Below, piece after piece: positions 38,508-48,585 of a DNA stretch of 64,000 bases (position 1 is its first letter; each line of letters starts with the position of its first letter). The translations under genes and the position numbers were made by a program. The notes below the pieces were generated by a model. It ran no database searches, was not told the DNA's origin, and saw nothing but the letters and a program-made list of their open reading frames with translations. Origin of the DNA: Shewanella sp. c952 (lineage in GTDB: Bacteria > Pseudomonadota > Gammaproteobacteria > Enterobacterales > Shewanellaceae); the NCBI RefSeq assembly GCF_019654975.1, contig NZ_BPEW01000003.1, positions 228,365 through 292,364 on the forward strand, given 5' to 3'.

Positions 38508-38564
38508 GCATTCAGCATTCAGCATTCAGCATTCAGCATTCAGCATTCAGCATTCAGCATTCAG
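38508..38564. repeat. Heptamer microsatellite, eight copies
   Basis: GCATTCA repeated eight times without error, in non-coding DNA. The unit is not a multiple of three. Repeats of this kind are prone to slippage and can alter promoter spacing, though no promoter is seen beside it. Confidence 0.95.
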
Positions 38565-39077
38565 TCAATCCAGAATGCCCAGGATTTTCAATTCAATACA
38601 CATTAGAGCAAGAATGGTTATTTGCTTGGGGCTAATGTAAAGCAAAAGTGGATTCCTTTTGAGGACTGACCTTAACGGATAATAACAAAGCACTGTATGC
38701 TGCAACGAAAACTCATGATATACGGCTGCATGGATGCCGACGGTGGGACTAAGAGGTGCCAGAGCCGAGGATAACGCATGGCTTCAAGTTTTAGGCTCGC
38801 CTTCACTGCCTTGGATTCCCACTCAATAAACAGATACTTGATACGATTGGAATAATAATGACAGTGTGTAGAGAAGGTTCAGTGAAAATAACGATTGGTT
38901 GTCAAGTCAACATCTTGCATTGCCGTTTGTAACTGATACTGAGCGAGCGGAAACTTATTACATTTGTAACAAACTGAATTTCTATTGATACCAGCCTGAG
39001 AGCAACGGGGCGTTTGAGTTAAACTTAATCAATGATAATGATTGTGACCCCATTACGGGTTGCAAGAAAGAGCATCC

Positions 39078-39108
39078 ATAAAAAAGGAGCCATAAGGCTC
39101 CTTTTTTA
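39078..39108 (-). terminator. Terminator after ndk
   Basis: AAGGAGCC and GGCTCCTT pair around ATAA, with A and T runs on both sides. Confidence 0.9.
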
Positions 39109-39127
39109 AACTTAGCAACGCCTCATA

Positions 39128-39559
39128 TTAACGAGTACGTGGGCAAAGCTCTTCAGTGCTGAAGAAGTATGCAACTTCACGCTCAGCAGAAGCAACTGAA
39201 TCAGAACCGTGTGCAGCGTTCTCATCAATGCTTTCAGCGAAATCTGCACGGATAGTACCTTCCGCAGCTTCAGCTGGGTTAGTAGCACCTAGAATTTCAC
39301 GGTGTGCTAGAACAGCGTTCTCGCCTTCAAGAGTCTGAACCATGATAGGACCAGAAGTCATAAATGCAACTAGTGCACCAAAGAAAGGACGTTCGCTGTG
39401 CTCAGCGTAAAAGCCTTCAGCTTGTTCTTGGCTTAGGTGTACCATTTTAGAAGCGATGATTTTCAGGCCAGCAGTTTCAAAACGGTTGTAGATAGCGCCA
39501 ATGTGGTTTTTTGCAACAGCATCAGGCTTAATGATAGAAAAAGTACGTTCGATAGCCAT
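39128..39559 (-). CDS. ndk: Nucleoside diphosphate kinase
   Basis: A 143-residue enzyme that balances nucleoside triphosphate pools by phosphate transfer through a histidine. [15 protein letters not shown] opens the fold, [15 protein letters not shown] follows, and [20 protein letters not shown] carries the phospho-histidine. Length is standard. Own terminator; the next gene leftward is far away. Confidence 0.97.
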   Translation of the reverse strand: MAIERTFSIIKPDAVAKNHIGAIYNRFETAGLKIIASKMVHLSQEQAEGFYAEHSERPFFGALVAFMTSGPIMVQTLEGENAVLAHREILGATNPAEAAEGTIRADFAESIDENAAHGSDSVASAEREVAYFFSTEELCPRTR

Positions 39560-39773
39560 GAAAAGCTTCCTTCTTAGATAAACGGGTTTTAATTTCGCGC
39601 GGATTATACGAAATTAATGCCTAATTGCCTACCCTTATAGTGCTATCAAATAGAGATAAGTCGGTTTTAGAAATACAGAAAAGCCAAATGGATCACAATT
39701 CAATGCTGAACGTGGTCTAAATATGGCTTCAAACATAACGCTTTCGGATTAACAAGTTCCCTATTAGAGAGGG

Positions 39774-39944
39774 TTACTTGCGATTTTTAACCCACATAAC
39801 ACCGGCAGCAATGACGACTAACAATGCCAGGGCAGGAGCTAGATCCATAAAATGGTGGAATAACCCAACGCCACCATGACCTTCATGTGCAAATGCGAGA
39901 GTTGGAGTGAGTAAAGCAGTAGCAAGTATTAGAAACCTACTCAT
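39774..39944 (-). CDS. 56-residue exported/membrane micro-protein with HEGHG motif
   Basis: MSRFLILATALLTPTLAFA is a signal peptide or first membrane helix; then HEGHGGVGLFHHF, rich in histidine, and a second membrane helix (LAPALALLVVIAAGVMWV) ending in basic KNRK. AAGGGA stands eight bases before the ATG. A CRP-like and an exact FNR-like site lie 110-160 bases upstream. The family is not recognised; the histidines suggest metal or heme contact, which is inference. Confidence 0.7.
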   Translation of the reverse strand: MSRFLILATALLTPTLAFAHEGHGGVGLFHHFMDLAPALALLVVIAAGVMWVKNRK

Positions 39945-40048
39945 ATTGACGTCCCTTTATTTAACGGCTGAAACATATCACTTTTACTTTAATGCTCAGT
40001 AAAGTGCTTTCTATTTAGCTAGCCTAGAATTAAACAAAGTAAGTGAAC

Positions 40049-40062
40049 TTGATGTTGATCAA
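40049..40062 (-). promoter_or_regulatory. Exact FNR/EtrA-type site upstream of the 56-residue gene
   Basis: TTGATGTTGATCAA (reverse TTGATCAACATCAA) fits TTGAT-N4-ATCAA at every fixed base. Its centre is 111 bases before the start codon, so a transcript starting near 40014 would put it at the class II activating position. Confidence 0.6.
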
Positions 40063-40096
40063 TCCTACCATTCTTTCACTTATTAGATCCCAAGTT

Positions 40097-40114
40097 ACAT
40101 GATTTAGATCACAT
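40097..40114 (-). promoter_or_regulatory. CRP-like site upstream of the 56-residue gene
   Basis: The minus strand reads ATGTGATCTAAATCATGT, close to the CRP palindrome ATGTGATCTAGATCACAT. It lies 50 bases from the FNR-like site. Confidence 0.55.
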
Positions 40115-40142
40115 CCACTTAAGCAATTGATGACAATTTGTC

Positions 40143-40340
40143 TCACTTCTCATCAATCCAGCGAGCTTGGATTGCTTCTAATACACGCTCATTGCAATGA
40201 TTAGGATCATCGTCAAATGCCGCTAATTTGATCACCCATTCACAAAGATCAGTAAAACGAAGAGTCTCAGGTTCTGTATCCGGATAATGTTCTAAAAGTT
40301 CTAGTGCAATGTCTTGTGAGTCAACCCATTTAAGTCCCAT
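40143..40340 (-). CDS. iscX: Fe-S assembly protein IscX
   Basis: A 65-residue acidic protein, MGLKWVDSQDIALELLEHYPD...FTDLCEWV...FDDDPNHCNERVLEAIQARWIDE, matching IscX, which binds IscS and iron and tunes cluster assembly. Start is the conserved MGLKW; five upstream codons from a TTG are open. It lies beyond the terminator that follows fdx, so it may be expressed partly by read-through or from its own promoter. Confidence 0.93.
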   Translation of the reverse strand: MGLKWVDSQDIALELLEHYPDTEPETLRFTDLCEWVIKLAAFDDDPNHCNERVLEAIQARWIDEK

Positions 40341-40432
40341 ACCGTACCCCATCAAATCAACATAAATTGAGTATAAACCAAATTTAATACCGACAAGATT
40401 GCTTCTGTAGAATTATCAAAAATCTTGCAAAA

Positions 40433-40463
40433 AAAAACCAGTAGCTTCACTACTGGTTTTTAT
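40433..40463 (-). terminator. Terminator after fdx, before iscX
   Basis: On the minus strand AACCAGTAG pairs with CTACTGGTT around TGAAG and is followed by a long T run. Confidence 0.9.
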
Positions 40464-40478
40464 ATTGGTAATGACTGC

Positions 40479-40817
40479 CTAGTGGCCTTCACTTACCATG
40501 TTAATGGTGTACTTTGGTATTTCGACAACCAAATCACTCTCAGGGACTTTTGCTTGGCAAGACAAACGGCTCTCAGGCTCGAGCCCCCACGCTTTATCAA
40601 GCATGTCATCTTCTAGCTCATCACTCTCTTCTAGTTCATCGAATCCTTCACGCACGATGCAATGACACGTCGTACATGCACAAGACTTTTCACAAGCATG
40701 TTCGATCATTATTCCGTTACGTAGTGCAACATCTAAAACTGTTTCGCCTTCATTGGCTTCAACTACAGCGCCATCCGGGCATAAATCTTCATGAGGTAAA
40801 AAAACTATTTGTGGCAT
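40479..40817 (-). CDS. fdx: ISC-type 2Fe-2S ferredoxin
   Basis: A 112-residue adrenodoxin-type ferredoxin giving electrons for cluster assembly. Ligands C42, C48, C51 and C87 are in EHACEKSCACTTCHC and RLSCQ. It ends the main isc transcript, eight bases after hscA. Confidence 0.97.
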   Translation of the reverse strand: MPQIVFLPHEDLCPDGAVVEANEGETVLDVALRNGIMIEHACEKSCACTTCHCIVREGFDELEESDELEDDMLDKAWGLEPESRLSCQAKVPESDLVVEIPKYTINMVSEGH

Positions 40818-40825
40818 ATTGAAAC

Positions 40826-42688
40826 CTATATATTGTCAACAGACTGGCCTTTAAGCGCCAACTTGATTGAATTATCCATACGCTTAGCAGCAAAGTCCTG
40901 CGTCGCGGCATCTAATGCTTCGATTGCTTGTTCGATAGCATCGGTGTCTTTTTCATCTGCAAGCTGTGCAAGCGACGCCATAGCGCCCTGAATGGTGCTT
41001 AGTTCGTCAGCAGCTAACAATTGACCATCTTTATTTAACGCTGCATTCAACGACTCTAATACCCTTGCGGCTTCAACTTGCTTCTCGGCTAACATGCGAC
41101 GAGAGATATCCTCTTTTGCATTTGCCATTGAATCTTTAAGCATGCCACCGATTTCTGCATCTGATAGACCAAACGATGGTTTCACCTGAATGGTTGTTTT
41201 CACGCCGGTTGATTTTTCCATAGCCGTCACACTTAACAGACCATCAGCATCAACTTGAAAAGTCACTCGTATATGGGCTGCACCTGCCGCTAGCGGAGGG
41301 ATCCCATTAAGCGTGAATCTAGCAAGTGAACGGCAATCAGCAACGAGTTCACGTTCGCCTTGCACCACATGGAATGCCATTGCAGTCTGGCCATCTTTAA
41401 AAGTGGTGAACTCTTGAGCACGAGCAACGGGGATAGTGGTATTACGAGAAACCACTTTTTCCACCAGTCCGCCCATGGTCTCAATACCTAAAGACAGCGG
41501 GATGACATCTAAAAGTAATAGGTCTGAATCTGGCTTGTTACCGACCAAAATGTCAGCTTGAATTGCGGCTCCGATTGCAACGACTCTATCGGGGTCAATT
41601 GATGTTAACGGTGTTTTACCAAAGAAATTAGCCACTTCTTCCCGCACCAAAGGCACACGAGTTGAGCCGCCGACCATCACAGTCTCGATCACTTCATCAG
41701 TGCTAACACCTGCATCTCTAAGCGCACGGCGGCAACTTGAAACGGTCTTTTTGACTAACTTGCTAATCATCTCATCAAAGGTTGCACGAGAAACGTTCAG
41801 GGATAAGTCATTACCGTTATCATCGGTAACATTTGCAGTTGTGCTGTCGCTGTCAGTTAATGCTTCTTTGACCTTACGAGCTTCGATAAGCAGCATGCGG
41901 CTTAAACCTGCACTCACCTCATCTAATGACCACTGCTGTTGGAAATGCGCTTGTAACATATGATCGAAATCATCGCCGCCAAGCGCGCTATCTCCGCCTG
42001 TAGCCAGTACTTCAAACACGCCTTTATTCAATCGAAGAATTGAGATATCAAATGTACCGCCACCAAGATCATAAACAGCAATAACCCCTTCCTGACCAGA
42101 ATCGAGTCCGTAAGCAATTGCCGCTGCAGTTGGTTCATTGAGTAGTCTAAGCACTTTAACGCCAACAAGCGCCGCAGCATCCTTGGTACCTTGGCGCTGT
42201 GCATCATCAAAATACGCAGGCACAGTAATAACGACGCCTTCTAACGTGCCACCTAATGTAGATTCAGCACGTTCAACGAGCGGTTTAAGAATATCAGCAG
42301 ATACTTGTATTGGGTTAACTTTACCCTGAGGCGTAATAAAAATGGGCAATCCATTATCACTGGCTTCAAAGGTGTATGGGAATGTTTGGCTACCGGATTG
42401 AATATCATCAAGGCTGCGACCCATAAATCGTTTTACTGAAATGATAGTATTTTGTGGATCTTGCGCTGAAAAGGCTTCAGCTTCACGCCCAACAAATACG
42501 GAGTCTTGGGTATAGCGAACAACTGAAGGTAACGAATGCTGAGCACTCTCATCAGCCAATGTATTGGCTACACCACTTCTAACGGCGGCAACTAGAGAGT
42601 TTGTCGTGCCTAAATCTATACCCACCGCTAAGCGGTGCTGATGAGGAGCTGCGGTCAGCCCAGGCTCTGCTATCTGCAAAAGTGCCAT
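40826..42688 (-). CDS. hscA: Hsp70-type Fe-S chaperone HscA
   Basis: A 620-residue specialised Hsp70 that, with HscB, acts on IscU to release its cluster. Seen: [17 protein letters not shown] phosphate loop, [47 protein letters not shown]. Lacks the long C-terminal lid tail of DnaK, as expected for HscA. It follows hscB after a strong hairpin-plus-T-run signal (see 42702-42734). Confidence 0.96.
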   Translation of the reverse strand: MALLQIAEPGLTAAPHQHRLAVGIDLGTTNSLVAAVRSGVANTLADESAQHSLPSVVRYTQDSVFVGREAEAFSAQDPQNTIISVKRFMGRSLDDIQSGSQTFPYTFEASDNGLPIFITPQGKVNPIQVSADILKPLVERAESTLGGTLEGVVITVPAYFDDAQRQGTKDAAALVGVKVLRLLNEPTAAAIAYGLDSGQEGVIAVYDLGGGTFDISILRLNKGVFEVLATGGDSALGGDDFDHMLQAHFQQQWSLDEVSAGLSRMLLIEARKVKEALTDSDSTTANVTDDNGNDLSLNVSRATFDEMISKLVKKTVSSCRRALRDAGVSTDEVIETVMVGGSTRVPLVREEVANFFGKTPLTSIDPDRVVAIGAAIQADILVGNKPDSDLLLLDVIPLSLGIETMGGLVEKVVSRNTTIPVARAQEFTTFKDGQTAMAFHVVQGERELVADCRSLARFTLNGIPPLAAGAAHIRVTFQVDADGLLSVTAMEKSTGVKTTIQVKPSFGLSDAEIGGMLKDSMANAKEDISRRMLAEKQVEAARVLESLNAALNKDGQLLAADELSTIQGAMASLAQLADEKDTDAIEQAIEALDAATQDFAAKRMDNSIKLALKGQSVDNI

Positions 42689-42701
42689 ATATATCCAACT
42701 T

Positions 42702-42734
42702 AAAAAAATGTTGGCTCAAGCATATTGAGCCAAC
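42702..42734 (-). terminator. Intrinsic terminator inside the isc operon, hscB/hscA gap
   Basis: On the minus strand GTTGGCTCAA pairs perfectly with TTGAGCCAAC around a five-base loop and is followed by A then T7. It should stop a good share of transcripts before hscA. Confidence 0.75.
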
Positions 42735-42760
42735 AGAATTAGAAAATAACAACGAGTCTA

Positions 42761-43285
42761 TTAACCTAAGAGAGCATCTTCAGCTCTAGCTAACTCGTCT
42801 TGTAATTTTGCCATAAACTTAAGTTTACGAATTTGGTCAGCCGCCTGCAAATGTTCAGACGCTAAATCACTCTCCAACTGCACTTTTAGTACCGCTGTGA
42901 TCTGCTTTGCAAACGTGTCAAATGAGTCATAAAGCGCTTCTATTTCTGCATCGGGATCGTCGCTGTCGCTAATTTCTTCAAGCGATTCACGCCACTCCAT
43001 CTGTTGCATCAGAAACTGCGTGTCTTTAAGCGTAGTAGACTCATGACTTAACTCTAGCCCCTTAAGGGCGAGTATGTGCTCTGCACGTTGAATCGGGTTT
43101 TTCAATGTTTGAAAGGCATCATTGATCTGCGCAGTACGTTGTACAGATAATCGTTTATCTTGTTCGCTAGCGTTAGCAAATTTGTCGGGATGAACCGCCC
43201 TTTGCAGATCGCGGTAGCGCTCTGCAAGAATGGCGGTGTCGACATCATAGGAAGGAGATAAACTAAACAGCTCAAAATAATTCAT
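42761..43285 (-). CDS. hscB: J-domain co-chaperone HscB
   Basis: A 174-residue co-chaperone. [16 protein letters not shown] opens the J domain, HPD is at residues 32-34 (AVHPDKFAN), and the C-terminal three-helix domain binds IscU. It stimulates HscA ATPase. Standard length and place after iscA. Confidence 0.96.
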   Translation of the reverse strand: MNYFELFSLSPSYDVDTAILAERYRDLQRAVHPDKFANASEQDKRLSVQRTAQINDAFQTLKNPIQRAEHILALKGLELSHESTTLKDTQFLMQQMEWRESLEEISDSDDPDAEIEALYDSFDTFAKQITAVLKVQLESDLASEHLQAADQIRKLKFMAKLQDELARAEDALLG

Positions 43286-43302
43286 AGTTTAACTTTAAAA
43301 GC

Positions 43303-43626
43303 TTATACGGTGAAACTTTCACCGCAACCACATTCACCTTTCGCGTTAGGGTTATTAAATTGGAAACCTTCGTTAAGGCCTTCTTTAACGAAGTCCAACT
43401 CAATCCCTTGAAGATAGATAAAGCTTTTGGCATCGATAATGATCTTTACACCATCAATATCATAAAGTTCATCGTCGTCATTCAAGTCATCAACAAACTC
43501 AAGTACGTATGCCATACCTGAGCAACCTGATGTTCTTAGTCCTAAACGCAGACCTAGACCTTTGCCGCGGCTAACTAAAAAGCTTTTAACGCGTTCTGCC
43601 GCAGCGGGAGTGATACTAATTGCCAT
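43303..43626 (-). CDS. iscA: A-type Fe-S carrier IscA
   Basis: A 107-residue carrier with the three family cysteines in TSGCSGMAY and [26 protein letters not shown] start and the [15 protein letters not shown] end are typical IscA. Follows iscU within 15 bases. Confidence 0.97.
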   Translation of the reverse strand: MAISITPAAAERVKSFLVSRGKGLGLRLGLRTSGCSGMAYVLEFVDDLNDDDELYDIDGVKIIIDAKSFIYLQGIELDFVKEGLNEGFQFNNPNAKGECGCGESFTV

Positions 43627-43640
43627 CTTAACTCCAGGTT

Positions 43641-44024
43641 TTACTTCGATTGCTTTGTTTTATACTCATCCAGAGCCGCTTTAATGGCATCTTCAGCCAA
43701 AATCGAACAATGAATTTTAACCGGTGGAAGTGCCAGTTCTTCAGCGATATCGGTGTTTTTAATTGCACCCGCTTCTTCTACTGTTTTGCCCTTAACCCAT
43801 TCAGTCACTAGTGAGCTAGATGCAATCGCACTACCGCAGCCATATGTCTTAAATTTAGCATCTTCGATAATACCATTATCATCAATACGCAACTGCAGTT
43901 TCATTACGTCACCACAAGCCGGTGCGCCAACCATTCCAGTTACCACTGAAGAATCGTTTTTATCAAATGAACCAACGTTACGTGGGTTCTCATAATGATC
44001 GATTACTTTTTCGCTATAAGCCAT
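43641..44024 (-). CDS. iscU: Fe-S scaffold protein IscU
   Basis: A 127-residue scaffold. Ligand cysteines are in [25 protein letters not shown] and [15 protein letters not shown], the HscA recognition motif, is present just before the last. Complete and standard. Confidence 0.98.
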   Translation of the reverse strand: MAYSEKVIDHYENPRNVGSFDKNDSSVVTGMVGAPACGDVMKLQLRIDDNGIIEDAKFKTYGCGSAIASSSLVTEWVKGKTVEEAGAIKNTDIAEELALPPVKIHCSILAEDAIKAALDEYKTKQSK

Positions 44025-44064
44025 GATACTACTCCAATTTATCTATTCGTTAATGTCGTTAAGG

Positions 44065-45279
44065 TTAGTGATGTGCCCACTGGACTGAATCCAGATCTAC
44101 ACCGTCTTTGAACATTTCCCAAAGCGGAGACATTTCCCTTAAGTTACCAATAGATTCTTTAATTGTTTCTATTGCATGTTCGATCTCTTCATCAGTCGTA
44201 AAGCGACCAATTGAGAATCGAATTGAGCTATGTGCCATCTCATCATTTAAGCCAAGTGCGCGAAGAACGTAGCTAGGCTCAAGACTTGCAGAAGTACATG
44301 CTGAACCAGATGAAACAGCTAAATCTTTAAGTGCCATCATCAAAGACTCACCTTCAACGAAATTAAAGCTGACATTTAAGCTACCGCAATGTCTTTGCTC
44401 CATATCACCGTTAATATAAGTCTCTTCAATGTGGTTGATACCATTCCACAACTTGTCACGCAGACGACGGATACGCTCGTTATCAGAATCCATATCAGTT
44501 TTGGCAATAGCGGCCGCTTCACCGAAACCAACAATTTGATGAGTAGCTAAAGTACCGCTGCGCATACCACGTTCATGTCCACCACCGTGCATTGCTGCTT
44601 CTAGGCGAATACGAGGCTTACGGCTAACATACAATGCACCAATGCCTTTCGGCCCGTACATTTTATGAGCAGAAATCGACATCAAATCAACTTTTGTCTT
44701 CTGCACATCGACTGGCATTTTGCCAACACTCTGCGCTGCATCAACATGGAACACGATTTTGCGTGAACGACAAAGCTCACCGATTGCATCGATATCTTGG
44801 ATAACACCAATTTCGTTGTTAACCTGCATAATACTAACAAGCAAGGTATCTTCACGCATTGCAGCTTCAATCATTGCTACCGGAATTAGACCGTTAGCTT
44901 CAGGTTGAAGGTAAGTCACTTCATAACCTTCACGTTCTAACTGACGACAGGTGTCTAAAACAGCCTTATGTTCAGTCTTGCTAGTGATAATATGCTTGCC
45001 CTTCTTTTGATAGAAGTGAGCAACACCTTTAATCGCTAGGTTGTCAGATTCAGTCGCACCAGAGGTGAATACGATTTCACGTGGATCGGCGTTGATAAGC
45101 TCTGCAATCTGGTTACGAGCAATATCAACAGCTTCTTCAGCTTGCCAGCCGTAACGGTGAGAACGAGACGCTGGATTACCAAAAATGCCGTCCATAGTCA
45201 TACACTGCATCATTTTCTCTGCAACACGAGGATCAACCGGCGTTGTCGCAGCATAATCTAAATAGATAGGTAGCTTCAT
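44065..45279 (-). CDS. iscS: Cysteine desulfurase IscS
   Basis: A 404-residue PLP enzyme that removes sulfur from cysteine for Fe-S clusters and tRNA thiolation. [19 protein letters not shown] is the family start; [10 protein letters not shown] holds the PLP lysine; [19 protein letters not shown] holds the active-site cysteine. ATG chosen with GGAGTG upstream gives exactly the E. coli length; thirteen upstream codons are open but not family-like. Confidence 0.98.
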   Translation of the reverse strand: MKLPIYLDYAATTPVDPRVAEKMMQCMTMDGIFGNPASRSHRYGWQAEEAVDIARNQIAELINADPREIVFTSGATESDNLAIKGVAHFYQKKGKHIITSKTEHKAVLDTCRQLEREGYEVTYLQPEANGLIPVAMIEAAMREDTLLVSIMQVNNEIGVIQDIDAIGELCRSRKIVFHVDAAQSVGKMPVDVQKTKVDLMSISAHKMYGPKGIGALYVSRKPRIRLEAAMHGGGHERGMRSGTLATHQIVGFGEAAAIAKTDMDSDNERIRRLRDKLWNGINHIEETYINGDMEQRHCGSLNVSFNFVEGESLMMALKDLAVSSGSACTSASLEPSYVLRALGLNDEMAHSSIRFSIGRFTTDEEIEHAIETIKESIGNLREMSPLWEMFKDGVDLDSVQWAHH

Positions 45280-45362
45280 CACACACTCCGTACTTTGTGG
45301 TAGCCATTGTGCTACCACTTACAACGTACAAAAAATTATTTTTATATTAATAACAGAGACGG

Positions 45363-45824
45363 CTAAATGCTTATTCTCTGTTCCTGCTGCAATTTATCTT
45401 GTTTTACCGAGATAAATTGCACATCTCTCTTTCGCATTAATCCGGCAAGCGAAATGCCGTTTAAAAAATCAGAAATCTGTGAACTCAGGTCGCCCCATAA
45501 AGAATGAGTCAGGCATCGCGTTCCGCTCTGACAATTCCCCTGCCCTTGGCAGCGTGTGGCGTCAACTGATTCATCAACGGCTCGTACAACCATACCGACA
45601 GAAATTTCGCATGCATCTGTGCCCAAGCGATATCCGCCACCAGGGCCTCGGACGCTCGATACAAGACCATTTTTTCTTAGCTTAGCGAAAAGTTGTTCTA
45701 GGTAAGATAGAGAGATCCCTTGGCGCTCTGAAATGTCGGCTAATGGTACTGGACCATCAGTTGAGTGCATTGCAACGTCTAGCATTGCAGTGACTGCATA
45801 TCGACCTTTTGATGTAAGTTTCAT
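45363..45824 (-). CDS. iscR: Rrf2-family Fe-S regulator IscR
   Basis: A 153-residue regulator that binds a 2Fe-2S cluster and represses isc when the cluster is present. [18 protein letters not shown] opens the winged helix, [10 protein letters not shown] the wing, and [13 protein letters not shown] provides the three cluster cysteines. ATG chosen with GGGAGAC upstream; the longer frame would run through the operator. Two IscR-type sites precede it. Confidence 0.97.
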   Translation of the reverse strand: MKLTSKGRYAVTAMLDVAMHSTDGPVPLADISERQGISLSYLEQLFAKLRKNGLVSSVRGPGGGYRLGTDACEISVGMVVRAVDESVDATRCQGQGNCQSGTRCLTHSLWGDLSSQISDFLNGISLAGLMRKRDVQFISVKQDKLQQEQRISI

Positions 45825-45864
45825 TGCTACTACGTCTCCCAAAAAAGCATAGGCTAATTTCATC

Positions 45865-45889
45865 ATACCCGAGTAATTTAGTCAAGTAT
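45865..45889 (-). promoter_or_regulatory. Type 1 IscR site, promoter-proximal
   Basis: The minus strand reads ATACTTGACTAAAT then TACTCGGGTAT, matching the enterobacterial iscR operator (TTGACYAAWTTACTCGGG type). It overlaps a TTGACT -35 element about 40 bases before iscR. Confidence 0.85.
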
Positions 45890-45914
45890 TAAACCTAGTG
45901 GTTTGGTCAAGTAT
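45890..45914 (-). promoter_or_regulatory. Second type 1 IscR site
   Basis: ATACTTGACCAAAC then CACTAGGTTTA is a second, weaker match exactly 25 bases upstream of the first. Confidence 0.7.
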
Positions 45915-45935
45915 TATTAAGGATCATGGCAGGAA

Positions 45936-45968
45936 TTAAATACCCCGTCATTTTGCTGGGGTATTTAA
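45936..45968 (-). terminator. Terminator after cysE
   Basis: AAATACCCC pairs with GGGGTATTT around a ten-base loop, followed by AATT. It separates cysE from the iscR promoter. Confidence 0.75.
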
Positions 45969-46021
45969 CCTGTTTATTAGGCAAGATTCAATGCCATTTA
46001 TCAAAAATGGCGCACATAAAG

Positions 46022-46843
46022 CTAGATAATGGGATCAAACTCATCTATTGACTTCTGACGTTTCTGCGCCGCGGCTAATTCGGCTTCACTAAACTCATCA
46101 ACTTCAAGTTCAGGGAGCTTCTCTGTGCAAACGCTACCGCCCAAAGTTTGTACAGCTTGACAGACTTCTTGCACTTTCGAGTCCATCAAGTGCATGTGAT
46201 CTAGCATTTGGCCAATCGCATTAGCTACAGGATCTGGATTGTCTGGTGCAACAGCATAGGCATCAAAGCCATACTTCTTTGCCATCTCTGTACGTCGGTC
46301 AGTCTGCTCTTTAGATTGCTCTGTAGGACTGGCGACAGCTCGGCCTGGGATCCCCACTACAGTGGTATCAATAGGCACATCTTTGACAACCACCGAGTTT
46401 GAGCCAACACGCGCCCCGTCATGCATCGTAATCGGGCCCAGAATCTTTGCACCTGCACCAATAACAACATTATTGCCTAACGTAGGGTGACGTTTTCCAG
46501 ACTGCCATGTGGTACCACCGAGCGTAACCCCATGGTAAAGCGTACAATCATTACCGATTTCTGCAGTTTCGCCAATCACGACGCCCATACCATGGTCAAT
46601 AAAAAAACGATCACCAATCGTGGCACCGGGATGGATTTCGACTCCAGTTAACCAACGAGAAAATGTTGACAAACATCGCGATAACAGACGCCATTTGCGA
46701 ACCCAAAGCTTATTACTGATCCTGTGGATCCATATTGCTTGCATTCCTGGGTAATTGAACAGTATTTCAAGTGTCCCATTTGCTGCAGGGTCTCTATGGT
46801 AAATAGACGCTATATCATCTTTTAGTCTCGCGATAACACCCAT
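46022..46843 (-). CDS. cysE: Serine O-acetyltransferase CysE
   Basis: A 273-residue left-handed beta-helix enzyme that makes O-acetylserine for cysteine synthesis. [56 protein letters not shown] and GVTLGG.TW..GKRHPT are the hexapeptide repeats with the active histidine. It clusters with trmJ and isc on the same strand. cysB in the same window regulates the pathway it feeds. Confidence 0.96.
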   Translation of the reverse strand: MGVIARLKDDIASIYHRDPAANGTLEILFNYPGMQAIWIHRISNKLWVRKWRLLSRCLSTFSRWLTGVEIHPGATIGDRFFIDHGMGVVIGETAEIGNDCTLYHGVTLGGTTWQSGKRHPTLGNNVVIGAGAKILGPITMHDGARVGSNSVVVKDVPIDTTVVGIPGRAVASPTEQSKEQTDRRTEMAKKYGFDAYAVAPDNPDPVANAIGQMLDHMHLMDSKVQEVCQAVQTLGGSVCTEKLPELEVDEFSEAELAAAQKRQKSIDEFDPII

Positions 46844-46858
46844 GCTAGCTACTTCCCT

Positions 46859-47623
46859 TTACTTATCGTTAGTGTCTTTTTTGGCAACAATCTTATCTAC
46901 CGAAGTCAGAATTCCGCGCAAGATATTCATCTCTTGACGCTCAATCCTTGCACGGCTAAACAGTCGGCGTAACTTGGTCATGACCTGACCGGGATGCTGT
47001 TTGACAATAAAATTGGTCGAAAGCAGCGTATTCTCCATGTGCTCGAAGAAATTTTCACGCTCTTTTGAGAATGGGTATTCATTATCAGGCTCAATAAACC
47101 CTTCAGGTTTATTACTTTCAAACTCTTTTTGCACTTGAGCTAAGTGTGCAACACGTGCTTCATAACAGATGATTTGAACTGCTTGAGCTAAATTAAGCGA
47201 AGTGTATTCAGGATTCGCAGGGATGGCGACATGATAATCACAGCGCTGCAGTTCTTCATTAGAAAGGCCATTATTCTCTCGACCAAACACGATTGCAACC
47301 GGGCCTTTAAGTGAAGATTCAACCAGTTTTTCCCCCGCTTCTCTCGGCTCCAACATCGGCCAATCTAACGTGCGACTACGTGCGCTTGTAGCAATCACTA
47401 AACTACAATCAGCAATTGCTTCTTCAACTGAGTTGACTGTAATTGCATGTTTTAAAATATCTGAAGCCCCCGCAGCTAATGCCACCGAATGACCATCAGG
47501 TGCGACCTTAGGTTCAGCTAGATATAACGTGGATAACCCCATGGTTTTCATAGCACGGGCAGTTGAACCTATATTCCCAGGGTGGGATGTACCGACAAGA
47601 ACGACGCGAATATTGCTGAGCAT
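46859..47623 (-). CDS. trmJ: tRNA (Cm32/Um32) 2'-O-methyltransferase TrmJ
   Basis: A 254-residue SPOUT methyltransferase acting on residue 32 of the anticodon loop. [24 protein letters not shown] at the start, [14 protein letters not shown] and [18 protein letters not shown] form the knotted SAM site. It ends 15 bases before cysE, so co-transcription is likely. suhB is divergent, as in E. coli. Confidence 0.96.
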   Translation of the reverse strand: MLSNIRVVLVGTSHPGNIGSTARAMKTMGLSTLYLAEPKVAPDGHSVALAAGASDILKHAITVNSVEEAIADCSLVIATSARSRTLDWPMLEPREAGEKLVESSLKGPVAIVFGRENNGLSNEELQRCDYHVAIPANPEYTSLNLAQAVQIICYEARVAHLAQVQKEFESNKPEGFIEPDNEYPFSKERENFFEHMENTLLSTNFIVKQHPGQVMTKLRRLFSRARIERQEMNILRGILTSVDKIVAKKDTNDK

Positions 47624-47705
47624 GAAATTACTTTACTAATTGAGAGAACACTTGAAAAATATGTTACCACAAGCCTACTATTTTTACTTACACAAAAATC
47701 AGCAT

Positions 47706-47733
47706 TTGATATAACCGAAAAAACGCGTATAAT
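47706..47733 (+). promoter_or_regulatory. Sigma-70 promoter for suhB
   Basis: TTGATA and TATAAT are 16 bases apart, about 50 bases before the suhB start; one mismatch from consensus in total. Confidence 0.6.
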
Positions 47734-47781
47734 TCTGCTCCGATAATTTATATCTGTTCTTTTACATCCAGGGGATTTGCA

Positions 47782-48585
47782 ATGCTTCCAATGCATACTA
47801 TTGCTGTGCGCGCCGCTCGCGCTGCCGGCCAAACGATTATACGTGCTTATGCAGAATTAGACCGTATTGAAGTAACTTCAAAAGGGACTAACGACTTTGT
47901 AACTAACGTAGATAAAGAAGCAGAAGCTGCAATTACCTATCAGATCCGTAAAGCTTACCCAGACCACACTATCATTGGTGAAGAGACTGGTGAGAACAAA
48001 GGCGCTAACAAAGATTACGTCTGGATCGTTGACCCTCTGGATGGCACTAATAACTTCGTCAGAGGTATTCCTCACTTTGCTGTATCTATCGCGATGCAGT
48101 TTAAAGGCAAGACTGAAGTCGCTGTTGTTTATGACCCAATCCGTGATGAGCTGTTCTCAGCTGTTCGTGGTAAAGGCGCTAAACTGAATGACTTCCGTAT
48201 CCGTGTTAAACCTTCAAATGATCTAAGTGAAAACATCATCGCTACAGGATTCCCATTCAAAGCGAAGCAACACACCGAAACTTATATGAAGCTTTTTGCG
48301 TCAACATTCACGCAATGCGCTGATCTACGTCGTGCAGGCTCTGCAGCTCTTGATCTTGCTTACCTTGCCGCTGGCCGCGTTGATGGTTTCTTTGAGATTG
48401 GCCTTAAGCCTTGGGACATCGCTGCTGGTGATTTGATCGTTCGTGAAGCAGGCGGTACAGTGACAGACTTTACTGGCAACCACGGTTACTTAGCATCAGG
48501 TAATATCGTTGCTGGTTCGCCAAAGACAACCACTGCACTGGTTAAGTCATTCCGCCCATTATTGAGCGAAGCGCTTAAACGCTAA
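47782..48585 (+). CDS. suhB: Inositol-1-monophosphatase / Nus factor SuhB
   Basis: A 267-residue IMPase-fold protein. EEAGE-type metal ligands are GEETGE, then VDPLDGTNNFVRGIPHFAVS (DPxDGT), and WDIAAGDLIVREAGG near the end. In E. coli SuhB also joins the rRNA antitermination complex. A good promoter and a terminator suggest a single-gene transcript. Confidence 0.96.
   Translation: MLPMHTIAVRAARAAGQTIIRAYAELDRIEVTSKGTNDFVTNVDKEAEAAITYQIRKAYPDHTIIGEETGENKGANKDYVWIVDPLDGTNNFVRGIPHFAVSIAMQFKGKTEVAVVYDPIRDELFSAVRGKGAKLNDFRIRVKPSNDLSENIIATGFPFKAKQHTETYMKLFASTFTQCADLRRAGSAALDLAYLAAGRVDGFFEIGLKPWDIAAGDLIVREAGGTVTDFTGNHGYLASGNIVAGSPKTTTALVKSFRPLLSEALKR

Larger units (their letters stand above)
37597..39077. 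other. 1.5-kb gene-poor, AT-rich region upstream of the TonB receptor
   Basis: No convincing gene is present. From about 37620 to 38440 the DNA is extremely AT-rich. It holds a perfect 16-base palindrome (37662-37677), a CRP/FNR-like site (37749-37762), and a heptamer microsatellite (38508-38564). A frame at 38449-38640 exists only because of that repeat. GGATTCC occurs at 38650 and again near 38813, possibly remnants of an old repeat. A sequence at 39033-39047 resembles a Fur box but has no gene behind it. Confidence 0.6.

Noticed and set aside
38449..38640. 63-codon plus-strand frame containing repeated AFSIQHS
   Set aside because: It is made open by the heptamer microsatellite; flanking residues have no coding look and there is no family similarity.
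39033..39047. TGATAATGATTGTGA, 13 of 15 positions of a Fur box
   Set aside because: No gene starts behind it in either direction; only the convergent ndk terminator follows, so it is probably chance in AT-rich DNA.
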